The translations under genes and the position numbers were made by a program. Below are positions 1 through 7,308 of a stretch of 12,911 bases of DNA, piece by piece (the stretch's first letter is position 1; each line of letters opens with the position of its first letter). Source of the stretch: JANMQK01 sp031370485 (GTDB taxonomy: Bacteria > Acidobacteriota > Polarisedimenticolia > Gp22-AA2); assembly GCA_031370485.1 (NCBI GenBank), contig JANMQK010000373.1:1-12911 (forward strand), written 5' to 3'. Below the pieces are notes generated by a model. The model saw only the letters and a program-made list of their open reading frames with translations, was not told the origin of the DNA and searched no databases.

Positions 1-1746
1 CGTCCTGGCAACTTCCGCGACGATTCCGGAGGCATGCCGCTGTACGCCACCCGTCCGGTTCAGCCCGGCGTCTGTCTGAACCCCCCGGCCCCCGGACTGG
101 GCGCCGCGGCGCCCGACGCCGTTCCGCCCGGGGCTCCCGCGCCGGAGGCCGCCCCGCCTGCCACGACGACACCCACTCCGACACTGGCGCCGGCCCCCGC
201 CGCAAAGCTCCCACGGTCCGCAAATCTTCCCGTCTCCAAGGCCGCCGCGGGCGCCGAGGAGGAGGTCGTCATCGACACGCCGCTTGCCGTGGTGCGCCTC
301 ACGAACCGCGGCGCGCGCGTCGTGTCCTGGCGTCTCAAGAAGTACCTGGACGACGCCGGCAAGCCCCTCGAGCTGGTGTCGGCCGCGGGGCGCGAGATCG
401 GTCTGCTGCCGCTGCAGTTCCATCTTGAGGACGCGGATGAGACGCGCCGCCTGAACGAGGCGCTTTACCGTGTCCGGCGCGAGGAGCAGACCGAGGACGG
501 CAAGGCCATCACGCAGGTCACGATGACCTACAGCGACGGCGCGGGGCTCGCCGCCTCCAAGATCCTCCGGGTGCCGGGCGACTCCTACCTGTATTCCCTC
601 GAAGTGGCGGCCCAGTCCTCGGGGCGTCCCGTCACTCCCGCCGTCATGTGGGGCGCCGGGTTCGGCGCGCACAACGGCCTGGAGGCGGAGCGATTCGACC
701 ACGGGGCGGGAGCCGTCGTGAACGTCTCGGGACGGCCGAAGCTCGAGCTGCGGTCCTCCGCGTCCCTCAAACCCGAGACCCCCTGGGTCGAGGGGGGCGT
801 CGTCGGATGGGCCGGGCTCGAGGACAAGTACTTCGCCGCCATCCTGATCCCGGCGGCTCCTTCCGAAGGGAGAACACGGGTCGAGTCGATCCGTCTCGCC
901 GAGGAAGGGCGCGAGCACTTCTTTCTGGCCCTCTCGCTGAACTTGCCGGGGGTCGACCGCTACCACCTCTTCGTAGGGCCCAAGGATCTCGAGATCCTGA
1001 AGCGCCAGGACCAGGGGCTCGACCGGCTTCTCGATTTCGGATTCTTCAGCATCGTAGCCCTGCCGCTCTTCAGCGTCCTGAAGTTCATCCAGGGCTACGT
1101 CGGGAACTTCGGCTGGGCGATCATCATCCTCACGATCGTCATCCGGCTTCTCTTCTTCCCTTTCATGCACACGAGTCAGGTGAAGATGCGCCGGATGCAG
1201 GAAAAGATGAAACGGGTCCAACCGAAGGTCAAGTCGATGAAAGAGCGCTATCGCAAGCTCGAGAAGAAGGAGGCCGAGAAAGGGGTCGCGGGGGGCCGCC
1301 AGCGAGTGCGCCAGAAAATGAACGAGGAGATGATGGCCCTCTACAAGGAGGAGGGCATCAACCCCCTGGGTTCGATGTCAGGCTGCCTGCCACTCCTGGC
1401 GCAGATGCCCATCCTGTACGGCTTCTACACGATTCTGACGATCGCGATCGAGCTGCGCAAGGCGCCGTTCATGCTGTGGATCCGCGACCTGTCGCTGAAG
1501 GATCCCTACTACGTGACCCCGATCGTGATGGGCGTCACCATGCTGGTGCAGCAGATCATGACATCCTCGTCGATTGCCGATCCCGGCCAGCGGCGGATGA
1601 TGTACATAATGCCTGTCATGTTCACCTACTTCTTCATCAACCTGCCTTCGGGGCTGGTCCTGTATTGGCTCGTCAACAACATCTTGGGCATCGCGCAGCA
1701 GTACTTCGTCAATCGCCACGCCGCGGCCGAACAGGCGGTGACATGA
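1..1746 (+). CDS. yidC: Membrane protein insertase YidC (5' end truncated by window edge)
   Basis: YidC inserts and folds inner-membrane proteins, alone or with SecYEG. The frame is open from base 1, so the N-terminus lies outside the window; the first in-frame ATG (34) is not taken as the start because the first membrane helix is absent after it. Numbering from that ATG: an Ala/Pro-rich linker (about 17-60), a periplasmic beta-rich P1 domain (about 75-310), then the conserved core with membrane segments near 334-352, 360-378, 453-474, 494-510 and 525-560. The essential positively charged groove residue is Arg371. Family hallmarks are EEMMALYKEEGINPLG, QMPILYGFY, LWIRDLSLKDPYY and LPSGLVLYWLVNNI. 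The cytoplasmic C1 loop is longer and more charged than in E. coli (about 396-438). The stop overlaps the jag start (ATGA). Identification is secure; only the N-terminus is unresolved. Confidence 0.96.
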   Translation, partial: RPGNFRDDSGGMPLYATRPVQPGVCLNPPAPGLGAAAPDAVPPGAPAPEAAPPATTTPTPTLAPAPAAKLPRSANLPVSKAAAGAEEEVVIDTPLAVVRLTNRGARVVSWRLKKYLDDAGKPLELVSAAGREIGLLPLQFHLEDADETRRLNEALYRVRREEQTEDGKAITQVTMTYSDGAGLAASKILRVPGDSYLYSLEVAAQSSGRPVTPAVMWGAGFGAHNGLEAERFDHGAGAVVNVSGRPKLELRSSASLKPETPWVEGGVVGWAGLEDKYFAAILIPAAPSEGRTRVESIRLAEEGREHFFLALSLNLPGVDRYHLFVGPKDLEILKRQDQGLDRLLDFGFFSIVALPLFSVLKFIQGYVGNFGWAIIILTIVIRLLFFPFMHTSQVKMRRMQEKMKRVQPKVKSMKERYRKLEKKEAEKGVAGGRQRVRQKMNEEMMALYKEEGINPLGSMSGCLPLLAQMPILYGFYTILTIAIELRKAPFMLWIRDLSLKDPYYVTPIVMGVTMLVQQIMTSSSIADPGQRRMMYIMPVMFTYFFINLPSGLVLYWLVNNILGIAQQYFVNRHAAAEQAVT

Positions 1747-2297
1747 TGCTGCCCATCATGGACGATCCGGAGACCGGCGGGCCGGAGGACGATCTGGCAG
1801 GCCAGGACGAGACGACACCGGCCGATCCCGCCGCCGTCGAGGCGCTCGCGGACCGGATCCTGCACGGCCTGGGGCTCGATCTGAAGGCGGCGGCCCGCGA
1901 CGCCGGCGAGACGATCGAAGCCGACATCTCGGGTCCCGACCGCGAGCACCTTCTCGATCGGCGTGGCGAGGGTCTCAACGCCCTTCAGTATCTCCTCAAC
2001 CGGATCATCTATCGCGGGCACAGGGGCAAGCGGATCCACGTGGATTGCAACGGGTTCCGCCGGCTGCGCGAGGAGGAGGTCGTCGAGATCGCCCGGCTCG
2101 CCGCGGAGAAGGCGAAGGCGCACGGCGAGGAGGTCCTCCTCAGCCCCCTGAACCCCTACGAGCGCCGGCTGGTCCACCTTGCGCTCGCCGAAATGGGCGG
2201 CGTCGACACGGAGAGCCGCGGCGACGGATTCCTGAAACGGGTCGCGATCCGGCCCTCGGGCAACATCGCTCCGGACAACGGTGAAGGCGGCCCCTGA
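1743..2297 (+). CDS. jag: Jag/KhpB-type KH-R3H RNA-binding protein
   Basis: A 184-residue protein expected to bind RNA in the cytoplasm; Jag (SpoIIIJ-associated protein, KhpB) is characteristically encoded just downstream of yidC. The order is an acidic, probably disordered N-terminus (1-30), a KH domain (about 31-95) and an R3H domain (about 110-172). The R3H signature is clear: NPYERRLVHLAL, with R141 and H145, followed by GVDTES. The KH segment LLDRRGEGLNALQYLLNRI aligns with the family's IGRRG-x-L-ALQYL block, but the GxxG loop reads DRRG (72-75). The separate Jag_N domain of Firmicute homologues is absent. The start ATGATG overlaps the yidC stop, implying translational coupling; there is only a weak AGGCGG upstream. 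Confident in the family; RNA partners are unknown. Confidence 0.9.
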   Translation: MMLPIMDDPETGGPEDDLAGQDETTPADPAAVEALADRILHGLGLDLKAAARDAGETIEADISGPDREHLLDRRGEGLNALQYLLNRIIYRGHRGKRIHVDCNGFRRLREEEVVEIARLAAEKAKAHGEEVLLSPLNPYERRLVHLALAEMGGVDTESRGDGFLKRVAIRPSGNIAPDNGEGGP

Positions 2298-2313
2298 AGG
2301 CCCTTGCGGCCTT
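2297..2313 (+). other. Small RNA hairpin at the jag-mnmE junction
   Basis: A perfect 6-bp inverted repeat, AAGGCC (2297-2302) and GGCCTT (2308-2313), with a 5-nt loop, runs into four T residues in total (2312-2315). It starts at the last base of the jag stop codon and ends nine bases before the preferred mnmE ATG. It could be a weak attenuator or an RNA-processing/stabilising hairpin inside the operon. Six pairs and a short T run are marginal for an intrinsic terminator. Confidence 0.3.
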
Positions 2314-2322
2314 TTCCAGTTC

Positions 2323-3768
2323 ATGCTCAAGAACCGTTCGAAGAATCCCAGGCCCGCCGCACCAGTCGCCAGGGAAGCCTCCGCATCCCCCTCTGACGAT
2401 ACGATCGTGGCCATCTCCTCGCCCCCCGGTAAGGGAGGCATCGGTGTCGTGCGGCTCTCGGGGCCGCAGGCCATGGCCGTCGCAGGCCGGCTGTTCCTCC
2501 CGCGCCGCGACTGCGCGGAGGTGCCGGCGGATCGGATCCTCTTCGGAAGATTCGTCTCCCCGGCCGGTGACGCCGTCGATCACGGCTACCTCGTCACCTT
2601 CCCGCCGGGCCGCTCCTTCACCGGCGATGAGACCGCGGAGCTGTGGGCCCATGGCAGCCCGGCGGTGCTGCGCTTCCTGGTCGAATCCGCGGTCGCGGCC
2701 GGGGCGCGCCCTGCGACACCGGGAGAGTTCACCATGAGGGCCTTCCTCAACGGCCGGATCGACCTGACCCAGGCCGAGGCGGTTCGTGATCTCATCGAGG
2801 CGCGCACGCTATTCCAGGCGAAGGTCGCCCACGATCAGGTCATGGGGCGCGTCTCCTCGGAGGTCAACCGGATCAAGGACGATCTCGCCGACCTGGTGGC
2901 GCGGGTCGAGGCGTCGATCGAGTTCGCCGAGGAAGGGGAGGCGGACCGGTTCAACCCCGAGGGAGGGTTCACAGCGTTCGTCCGCGGGCTGGGACAACGC
3001 ATCGCGGGGCTAGCAGGCACCTACGAGCGGGGACGGCGGGTGCGGGAAGGGCTGAGGGTCGCGATCCTGGGCGCCCCGAACGTCGGGAAGTCGAGCCTGT
3101 TCAACCGCCTCCTCGAGGAGGACCGCGCCATCGTGACGCCGGTCGCCGGCACGACGCGCGACCTGATCGAAGAGACGCTCGACCTTGAGGGGATCCCGGT
3201 GACGCTCGTGGACACCGCGGGAATTCACGCCACGGACGACGAGGCGGGCGCCGAGGCGGTGCGCCGCGCGGAGGGGGCGCTGCGCTCCGCGGATCTGCGT
3301 ATCGTGGTGCTCGACTGGAGCCGGCCCCTGCGGCAGGAGGAGATGGACCTGCTGCTCTCGATCGAGCGGGACTCCGCGCTGGTCGCGCTGAACAAGGTCG
3401 ATCTGCCGTGCGGCGTCGGGATGGACCGGGTGCTCTACCTGCGCCGACGGTACGACACGCTGGAGGTCTCCGCAAAATCCGGAGAGGGCCTGGCGGATCT
3501 CCGCAAACGCCTGGCGGACACGGCCGGCGGCGAAAGCGCCGCGCCGCGCGAGGAGACCTTCCTGACCAACGTGCGCCACCGTGATCTCCTGACCCGCGCG
3601 GCTACGGCGATGGACCGGGCCGGCGGCGCGCTGCGCGACGGAACCGGTGAGGAGTACGTGATCCTCGACCTCCGGTCGGCGCTGGATCATCTGGGTGAGA
3701 TCACCGGCGAGGTCGGGCTCGAAGGGATCTACGATCGCATCTTCAAGAAATTCTGCATCGGCAAATGA
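2323..3768 (+). CDS. mnmE: tRNA modification GTPase MnmE
   Basis: MnmE works with MnmG to install the 5-carboxymethylaminomethyl (or aminomethyl) group on U34 of certain tRNAs, using GTP, a formyl-folate donor and FAD/NADH. Domains in order: N-terminal folate-binding domain (from DTIVAISSPPGKGGIGVVRLSG, start near nt 2398), a helical domain, an inserted Ras-like GTPase domain, and the C-terminal helix. Seen motifs: P-loop GAPNVGKSS (nt 3070-3096), switch TTRD, DTAG (3241-3252), NKVD (3421-3432), and the invariant C-terminal FCIGK carrying the catalytic-site Cys. From ATG 2323 the protein has 481 residues, about 25 longer than the E. coli protein, because of a basic Ala/Pro-rich N-terminal tail. 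A GTG at 2281 would add 14 residues and overlap jag by 17 nt. Neither start has a good Shine-Dalgarno. The stop overlaps the mnmG start. Confidence 0.95.
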   Translation: MLKNRSKNPRPAAPVAREASASPSDDTIVAISSPPGKGGIGVVRLSGPQAMAVAGRLFLPRRDCAEVPADRILFGRFVSPAGDAVDHGYLVTFPPGRSFTGDETAELWAHGSPAVLRFLVESAVAAGARPATPGEFTMRAFLNGRIDLTQAEAVRDLIEARTLFQAKVAHDQVMGRVSSEVNRIKDDLADLVARVEASIEFAEEGEADRFNPEGGFTAFVRGLGQRIAGLAGTYERGRRVREGLRVAILGAPNVGKSSLFNRLLEEDRAIVTPVAGTTRDLIEETLDLEGIPVTLVDTAGIHATDDEAGAEAVRRAEGALRSADLRIVVLDWSRPLRQEEMDLLLSIERDSALVALNKVDLPCGVGMDRVLYLRRRYDTLEVSAKSGEGLADLRKRLADTAGGESAAPREETFLTNVRHRDLLTRAATAMDRAGGALRDGTGEEYVILDLRSALDHLGEITGEVGLEGIYDRIFKKFCIGK

Positions 3769-5669
3769 AAGAACGGGCCTCATTCGATGTCGTGGTCGTG
3801 GGGGCCGGGCACGCCGGGTGCGAGGCGGCCCTGGCCGCGGCCCGCATGGGGTGCGCCACCGCGCTCGTCACGCTCGACGCCCGCGCGATCGCCCGCATGT
3901 CCTGCAACCCCGCCATCGGCGGGCTGGCGAAGGGACACCTGGTGCGGGAGATCGACGCCCTGGGAGGGGAGATGGGCCGGGCGATCGACGCCACCGGGAT
4001 CCAGTTCCGGCTGCTCAACGCCAGCAGAGGACCCGCGGTCCAGGCCCCCCGCGCGCAGGCGGACAAGGACGCCTACTCGGAAAGGATGCGCGGCGTCGTC
4101 GCGGCCACGGAAGGCCTGACCCTTTTTGAGGGGGAAGTGGCCGATCTCGTGGTGGAGAATGGGGCGCTGCGCGGCGTCGCGATGGCCGACGGCAGAACGC
4201 TCGAGACGACCTGTGCCGTGGTCACCACGGGGACCTTCCTGAGGGGGCTCCTGCATGTCGGCGGCGCGAGCCGTCCGGGTGGCCGAATCCACGAGAAGCC
4301 GGCGGTCGGGCTGTCGATGGCCCTCGAGCGGCTCGGCCTGCCGATGGGGCGGTTGAAGACCGGGACTCCACCGCGTATCTTAAAGGAAACAGTAGACTTC
4401 AACATCATGGAACGCCAGCCCGGAGACCCGGTGCCGGTGCCTTTCTCCTTTGAAACAGGCTCGATCACAACACCCCAGATCGACTGCCACATCACCTGGA
4501 CGACACCGGGGACTCATGACCTGATTCGCTCCAACCTGCATCTTTCTCCCATGTATTCGGGCGTCATTCAATCTCGCGGGCCGCGCTACTGCCCTTCGAT
4601 CGAAGACAAGATCGTCCGGTTCGCCGATCGGACGAAGCACCAGATCTTTGTCGAGCCCGAGGGAAGGGACCATCCCTGGATCTACCTGAACGGCCTCTCG
4701 ACCAGCCTGCCTGAGGAGATCCAGGCCGCGATGGTCCGGACGATTCCCGGGCTCGAGAGGGCCGAGATGGCGCGCGCGGGCTACGCCGTGGAGTACGACT
4801 TCGTGCAGCCGACCGCGTGCTCCCACACCCTCGAGACCCGTGGCGTGGCCGGGCTGTTCCTGGCGGGGCAGATCAACGGCACGACCGGTTACGAGGAAGC
4901 CGCCGCGCTTGGCCTGGTCGCGGGGGTCAACGCCGCGCTGCGCGCCCAGGGGCGCGCTCCTTTCGTCCTCTCGCGGGGCGAGGCGTACATCGGAGTGCTG
5001 GTGGACGATCTCGTCCTCAAGGGCACTTCGGAGCCCTACCGCATGTTCACGTCGCGCTCCGAGTTCCGTCTTCTTCTCGACATCGACAGCGCCGACCTGC
5101 GCCTCACCGGGTATGGGCACGAGATCGGATTGATCTCCTCCGACCGCCACCGACGGTTCCTGGAACGGCGCGACAGGGTGCGGGACTATTCGGAGATCCT
5201 GCTCGGAACGACGCTGACTCCGACGTCACAAACGGTGGCGCGCGCTCTTTCGACCCTCGGGGTCAGGCTCACCGAGCCGACGACCCCCGCGCGCCTGCTG
5301 CGGCGGGGGGACGTGACGATCGAGGGGGTGGAGCGCTTCCTCGGCGACGATCTTCTGCCGCGCCTCGAGGATCGGGAAAGACGGTTCGTCGCGACGCGGA
5401 TGCGGTACGGAGGGTACATCGAGCGGCAGGAGCGGGATCGCCTGCGGCTGGCGCGCGAGGAGGAGCGGGCGATCCCGGAAGGGTTCGATTATCGCGGGGT
5501 GCCGGGCCTTTCGCGGGAGGTGGTCGAGAAACTGACGGCCGCCCGCCCCGCGACCCTGGCCCGCGCGGCCCGCATCTCCGGCGTCACGCCGGCCGCGCTG
5601 ACCCTCATCAACATCTGGCTGGAGAAGGCCCGCCGCGCTGCCGCGCCTATTTCAGGAACTTGTCCTTGA
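3765..5669 (+). CDS. mnmG: tRNA uridine 5-carboxymethylaminomethyl modification enzyme MnmG (GidA)
   Basis: The FAD-dependent partner of MnmE in wobble-uridine modification. It has 634 residues, the usual full length. Rossmann FAD motif VVVGAGHAGCEAA (11-22); the two conserved cysteines Cys47 (MSCNPAIGG) and Cys276 (GPRYCPSIEDK); FAD-domain segment GQINGTTGYEEAAALG (368-383); C-terminal helical tRNA/MnmE-binding region with GGYIERQ (549-555) and a terminal SGVTPAALTLINIWLEK block. The start ATG overlaps the mnmE TGA and has no Shine-Dalgarno, so translation is probably coupled to mnmE. The last 23 nt overlap the 3' end of the convergent secreted-protein gene. Codons for residues 205-216 (nt 4377-4412) are unusually AT-rich (12 of 36 bases G/C) compared with the rest of the gene. 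Confidence 0.97.
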   Translation: MKERASFDVVVVGAGHAGCEAALAAARMGCATALVTLDARAIARMSCNPAIGGLAKGHLVREIDALGGEMGRAIDATGIQFRLLNASRGPAVQAPRAQADKDAYSERMRGVVAATEGLTLFEGEVADLVVENGALRGVAMADGRTLETTCAVVTTGTFLRGLLHVGGASRPGGRIHEKPAVGLSMALERLGLPMGRLKTGTPPRILKETVDFNIMERQPGDPVPVPFSFETGSITTPQIDCHITWTTPGTHDLIRSNLHLSPMYSGVIQSRGPRYCPSIEDKIVRFADRTKHQIFVEPEGRDHPWIYLNGLSTSLPEEIQAAMVRTIPGLERAEMARAGYAVEYDFVQPTACSHTLETRGVAGLFLAGQINGTTGYEEAAALGLVAGVNAALRAQGRAPFVLSRGEAYIGVLVDDLVLKGTSEPYRMFTSRSEFRLLLDIDSADLRLTGYGHEIGLISSDRHRRFLERRDRVRDYSEILLGTTLTPTSQTVARALSTLGVRLTEPTTPARLLRRGDVTIEGVERFLGDDLLPRLEDRERRFVATRMRYGGYIERQERDRLRLAREEERAIPEGFDYRGVPGLSREVVEKLTAARPATLARAARISGVTPAALTLINIWLEKARRAAAPISGTCP

Positions 5670-6537
5670 CGTCGACGTTGAAGAACTGGTACCCGCTGTA
5701 ACGCAGCGTCTCCAGGGCCTCCACTTCTTGTTGCCCCTGCAAATCCAGTGTGAAGCTCCGGTACTCCGCGGTGTCCGGGAGGGAGAGCTTCTGGTATTCG
5801 TTGAGGAAGGTGATGTCGTAACTGGCGCCCTGCGGTTTCCGGCCCAGGGGGAAGATCAGGATCCGCGGCGCCTGCCGGTAGGACTTCAGCTCATCCTTCA
5901 GACGGTTTTCCTGGTTCCCCGGCTGGGCCTCGACCTTGAGGAAGTTGTAATTCTCCGCGTCGACCCAGACCTTGCCGCTCCACTCGTAGATCATGGTTCC
6001 CGAATTGAACGGCAGGGGAGCGGTGAATTCGAGGATGTACGCCTGCCGCAGCGAGAACCACTCCTGCCCGGAATATTTGAATCGGAAAAGTTGCTGCCGG
6101 TCGGGGGAGAACATCAGCGTCCAGGAGTAGGAGTCGGGGAAGCCGACCTCGAGGGCGGTCTCGCTCACGGTTCTCCCGGGCCGTCCCGTGTGCCTCTGCC
6201 GGTAGGGCCGGTAACGCTGCGCCTCCGCCTCGACGTACATGTAGTCGTAACGGCGCTCGTTGTTCGGATTCTCCGCCGTGTGAAAGGTCTCGATGCAGAT
6301 GAACCGGAGTGCGACCGATTCGTACACGCGGGCTTTCTCTCCCAGATGGTCCAGGAGTTCCTGCATCGGGATCGGCGGCGCCGCGCCTTCTTCCTCGGCA
6401 CCGAGCGCCGGGACTAACGTGCCAGACGCCAGAATGGCGGCGAGGATCAACGCCGAAGCGATCGTCGATCCCGGCGCAATCCACCGCCTGAGACTCCTCC
6501 GGATCGATCCCGTCCGCTTCCCCGGCGTTCCGCTCAA
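5647..6537 (-). CDS. Secreted protein of unknown function (possible LolA/RseB-like fold)
   Basis: A 296-residue exported protein; function not recognised. A basic n-region (RRSLRRW) and hydrophobic stretch (about 23-44) end in ALGA, giving a likely signal-peptidase I cut after residue 47. The mature part is polar, with alternating beta-type segments and few helices. The segment VYESVALRFICIETF (71-85) and the strand GKVWVDAENYNFLKVEAQ (188-205) resemble secreted beta-rich proteins, paralogous in Acidobacteriota, that recall LolA/RseB-like lipid- or lipoprotein-binding folds; this is inference from pattern only. The start is TTG at 6537, preferred because GGAGG (6548-6544) lies six bases upstream and no in-frame ATG precedes the signal peptide. 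It lies antiparallel between mnmG and rsmG, overlapping mnmG by 23 nt. The gene is convincing; the function is open. Confidence 0.85.
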   Translation of the reverse strand: MSGTPGKRTGSIRRSLRRWIAPGSTIASALILAAILASGTLVPALGAEEEGAAPPIPMQELLDHLGEKARVYESVALRFICIETFHTAENPNNERRYDYMYVEAEAQRYRPYRQRHTGRPGRTVSETALEVGFPDSYSWTLMFSPDRQQLFRFKYSGQEWFSLRQAYILEFTAPLPFNSGTMIYEWSGKVWVDAENYNFLKVEAQPGNQENRLKDELKSYRQAPRILIFPLGRKPQGASYDITFLNEYQKLSLPDTAEYRSFTLDLQGQQEVEALETLRYSGYQFFNVDVKDKFLK

Positions 6538-6543
6538 GCCTCT

Positions 6544-6548
6544 CCTCC
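6544..6548 (-). promoter_or_regulatory. Ribosome binding site fixing a TTG start
   Basis: GGAGG on the - strand, within GGCGGAGGAGAGGC, sits six bases before the TTG at 6537. It decides the start of the secreted-protein gene, which otherwise has no ATG in a suitable place. It lies inside the 31-bp gap shared with the divergent rsmG. Confidence 0.7.
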
Positions 6549-6552
6549 GCCA

Positions 6553-6561
6553 TGCTAAGGT
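6553..6561 (+). promoter_or_regulatory. Putative extended -10 element for rsmG
   Basis: TGCTAAGGT matches an extended -10 pattern (TGn then TANNNT) and ends seven bases before the rsmG ATG, which would make the transcript leaderless or nearly so. No -35 hexamer is evident. The same TGCTANNNT string recurs before parA and the M61 gene. The embedded AAGG (6557-6560) could instead act as a weak Shine-Dalgarno, so the reading is ambiguous. Confidence 0.35.
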
Positions 6562-6568
6562 ACGGCGT

Positions 6569-7246
6569 ATGGTACTCCGACAGGTCTCCGACCGGACACC
6601 GAAGGGGGGATCGTTTGTCGCGAGTCTCGGCGCGGCGGCTCGCGAGGCCGGCCGACGCCTTACCGAAACGGAGATTCAGGCCCTCGCGGCCCATCACAGG
6701 CTGATGCTCCACTGGAGCAAGAGGATGAACCTGACCGGCCTCAAGGACGACGCGGCCATCATCCGGCGCCATTTCCTCGAGCCGATCGCCGCCTCGGGTC
6801 TTCTCGGGGATGAAGGAACCCTCGTGGACCTCGGGTCGGGGAACGGCTTCCCGGCCATCCCGCTGAAGGTGCTCCACCCCGGTATCGACCTGGTCCTGGT
6901 CGAGTCCTCGGAGAAGAAGAGCGGGTTTCTCTGGGCGGTCATCCGCGAACTCGGGCTGCGCGGAGCGCGGGTCGAGACCCGCCGGGTCTCGGGACGGCGT
7001 GACCTGGCCGACCTGACTCCCTGCCGCTACCTCACCCTGCGGGGCGTGCGCGGTCGGGACCTTGTCCGGGGGGAGGGGGGGCCGCTCCTGGAGCGGGGGG
7101 GCCGCGCGCTGCTTTTCGTCTCGGCCGAGGAAGGGGAGGCGATCCGGCGGGACCCGTGGCCCGGCCTGCAATGGGGCGGAAGCCTCGATCTTCCCTCGGG
7201 CCCCGGTTCGATCGTGGCGATCCTGGAGCCGGACCCTGTCGCCTGA
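6569..7246 (+). CDS. rsmG: 16S rRNA (guanine527-N7)-methyltransferase RsmG (GidB)
   Basis: Transfers methyl from S-adenosylmethionine to N7 of G527 in 16S rRNA of the 30S subunit. It has 225 residues, within family range. The family signature HRLMLHWSKRMNLTGLKD (43-60) precedes the SAM-binding loop LVDLGSGNGFPAIPLKVL (85-102) and the ribose-contacting acidic position in VESSEKKSGFLWAVIRELGL (E112). The C-terminal half is diverged: the usual SRA-type strand reads TLRGVRGRDLV (156-166), and PLLERGGRALLFVS matches the final Rossmann strands. The ATG at 6569 is chosen because it fits the family N-terminus and a -10/AAGG element lies just upstream; the frame stays open further upstream only as antisense to the divergent gene. 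The stop is 11 bases before parS. mnmG and rsmG are commonly adjacent; here another gene separates them. Confidence 0.93.
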   Translation: MVLRQVSDRTPKGGSFVASLGAAAREAGRRLTETEIQALAAHHRLMLHWSKRMNLTGLKDDAAIIRRHFLEPIAASGLLGDEGTLVDLGSGNGFPAIPLKVLHPGIDLVLVESSEKKSGFLWAVIRELGLRGARVETRRVSGRRDLADLTPCRYLTLRGVRGRDLVRGEGGPLLERGGRALLFVSAEEGEAIRRDPWPGLQWGGSLDLPSGPGSIVAILEPDPVA

Positions 7247-7257
7247 GACAGTCCCCG

Positions 7258-7277
7258 GATGTTCCACGTGGAACATC
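7258..7277. promoter_or_regulatory. parS: parS centromere site
   Basis: A perfect 20-bp palindrome, GATGTTCCACGTGGAACATC, containing the 16-bp parS core TGTTCCACGTGGAACA at 7260-7275. This matches the widely conserved consensus TGTTYCACGTGRAACA at every position. ParB binds it as a CTP-dependent clamp loader and spreads over flanking DNA to form the partition complex. It lies between the rsmG stop and the parA start, about 35 bp upstream of the putative parA -10. Its + strand reads MFHVEH in the parA frame, a frequent source of over-extended ParA annotations. Confidence 0.97.
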
Positions 7278-7308
7278 GGGGTTCGTTCGCGGCGCGGAGG
7301 GGGCGGTG

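Noticed and set aside
648..1742. Long + strand frame overlapping yidC and continuous with jag
   Set aside because: The part before 1743 is Arg/Pro/Gly-rich shadow translation of yidC in another frame. Only the portion from 1743 has KH and R3H signatures, so there is no yidC-jag fusion.
1626..2474. 282-codon - strand frame antisense to jag and mnmE
   Set aside because: It has no recognisable motif and lies opposite two conserved genes; frequent long antisense frames are expected at this base composition.
4380..5150. 256-codon - strand frame antisense to mnmG
   Set aside because: No family pattern is seen, and the + strand carries complete MnmG hallmarks over the same bases.
6293..6568. Longer RsmG starting at ATG 6293
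   Set aside because: The extra 92 residues are antisense to the secreted-protein gene, are Arg/Ser/Pro-rich and do not match the family. A promoter/SD-like element precedes ATG 6569.
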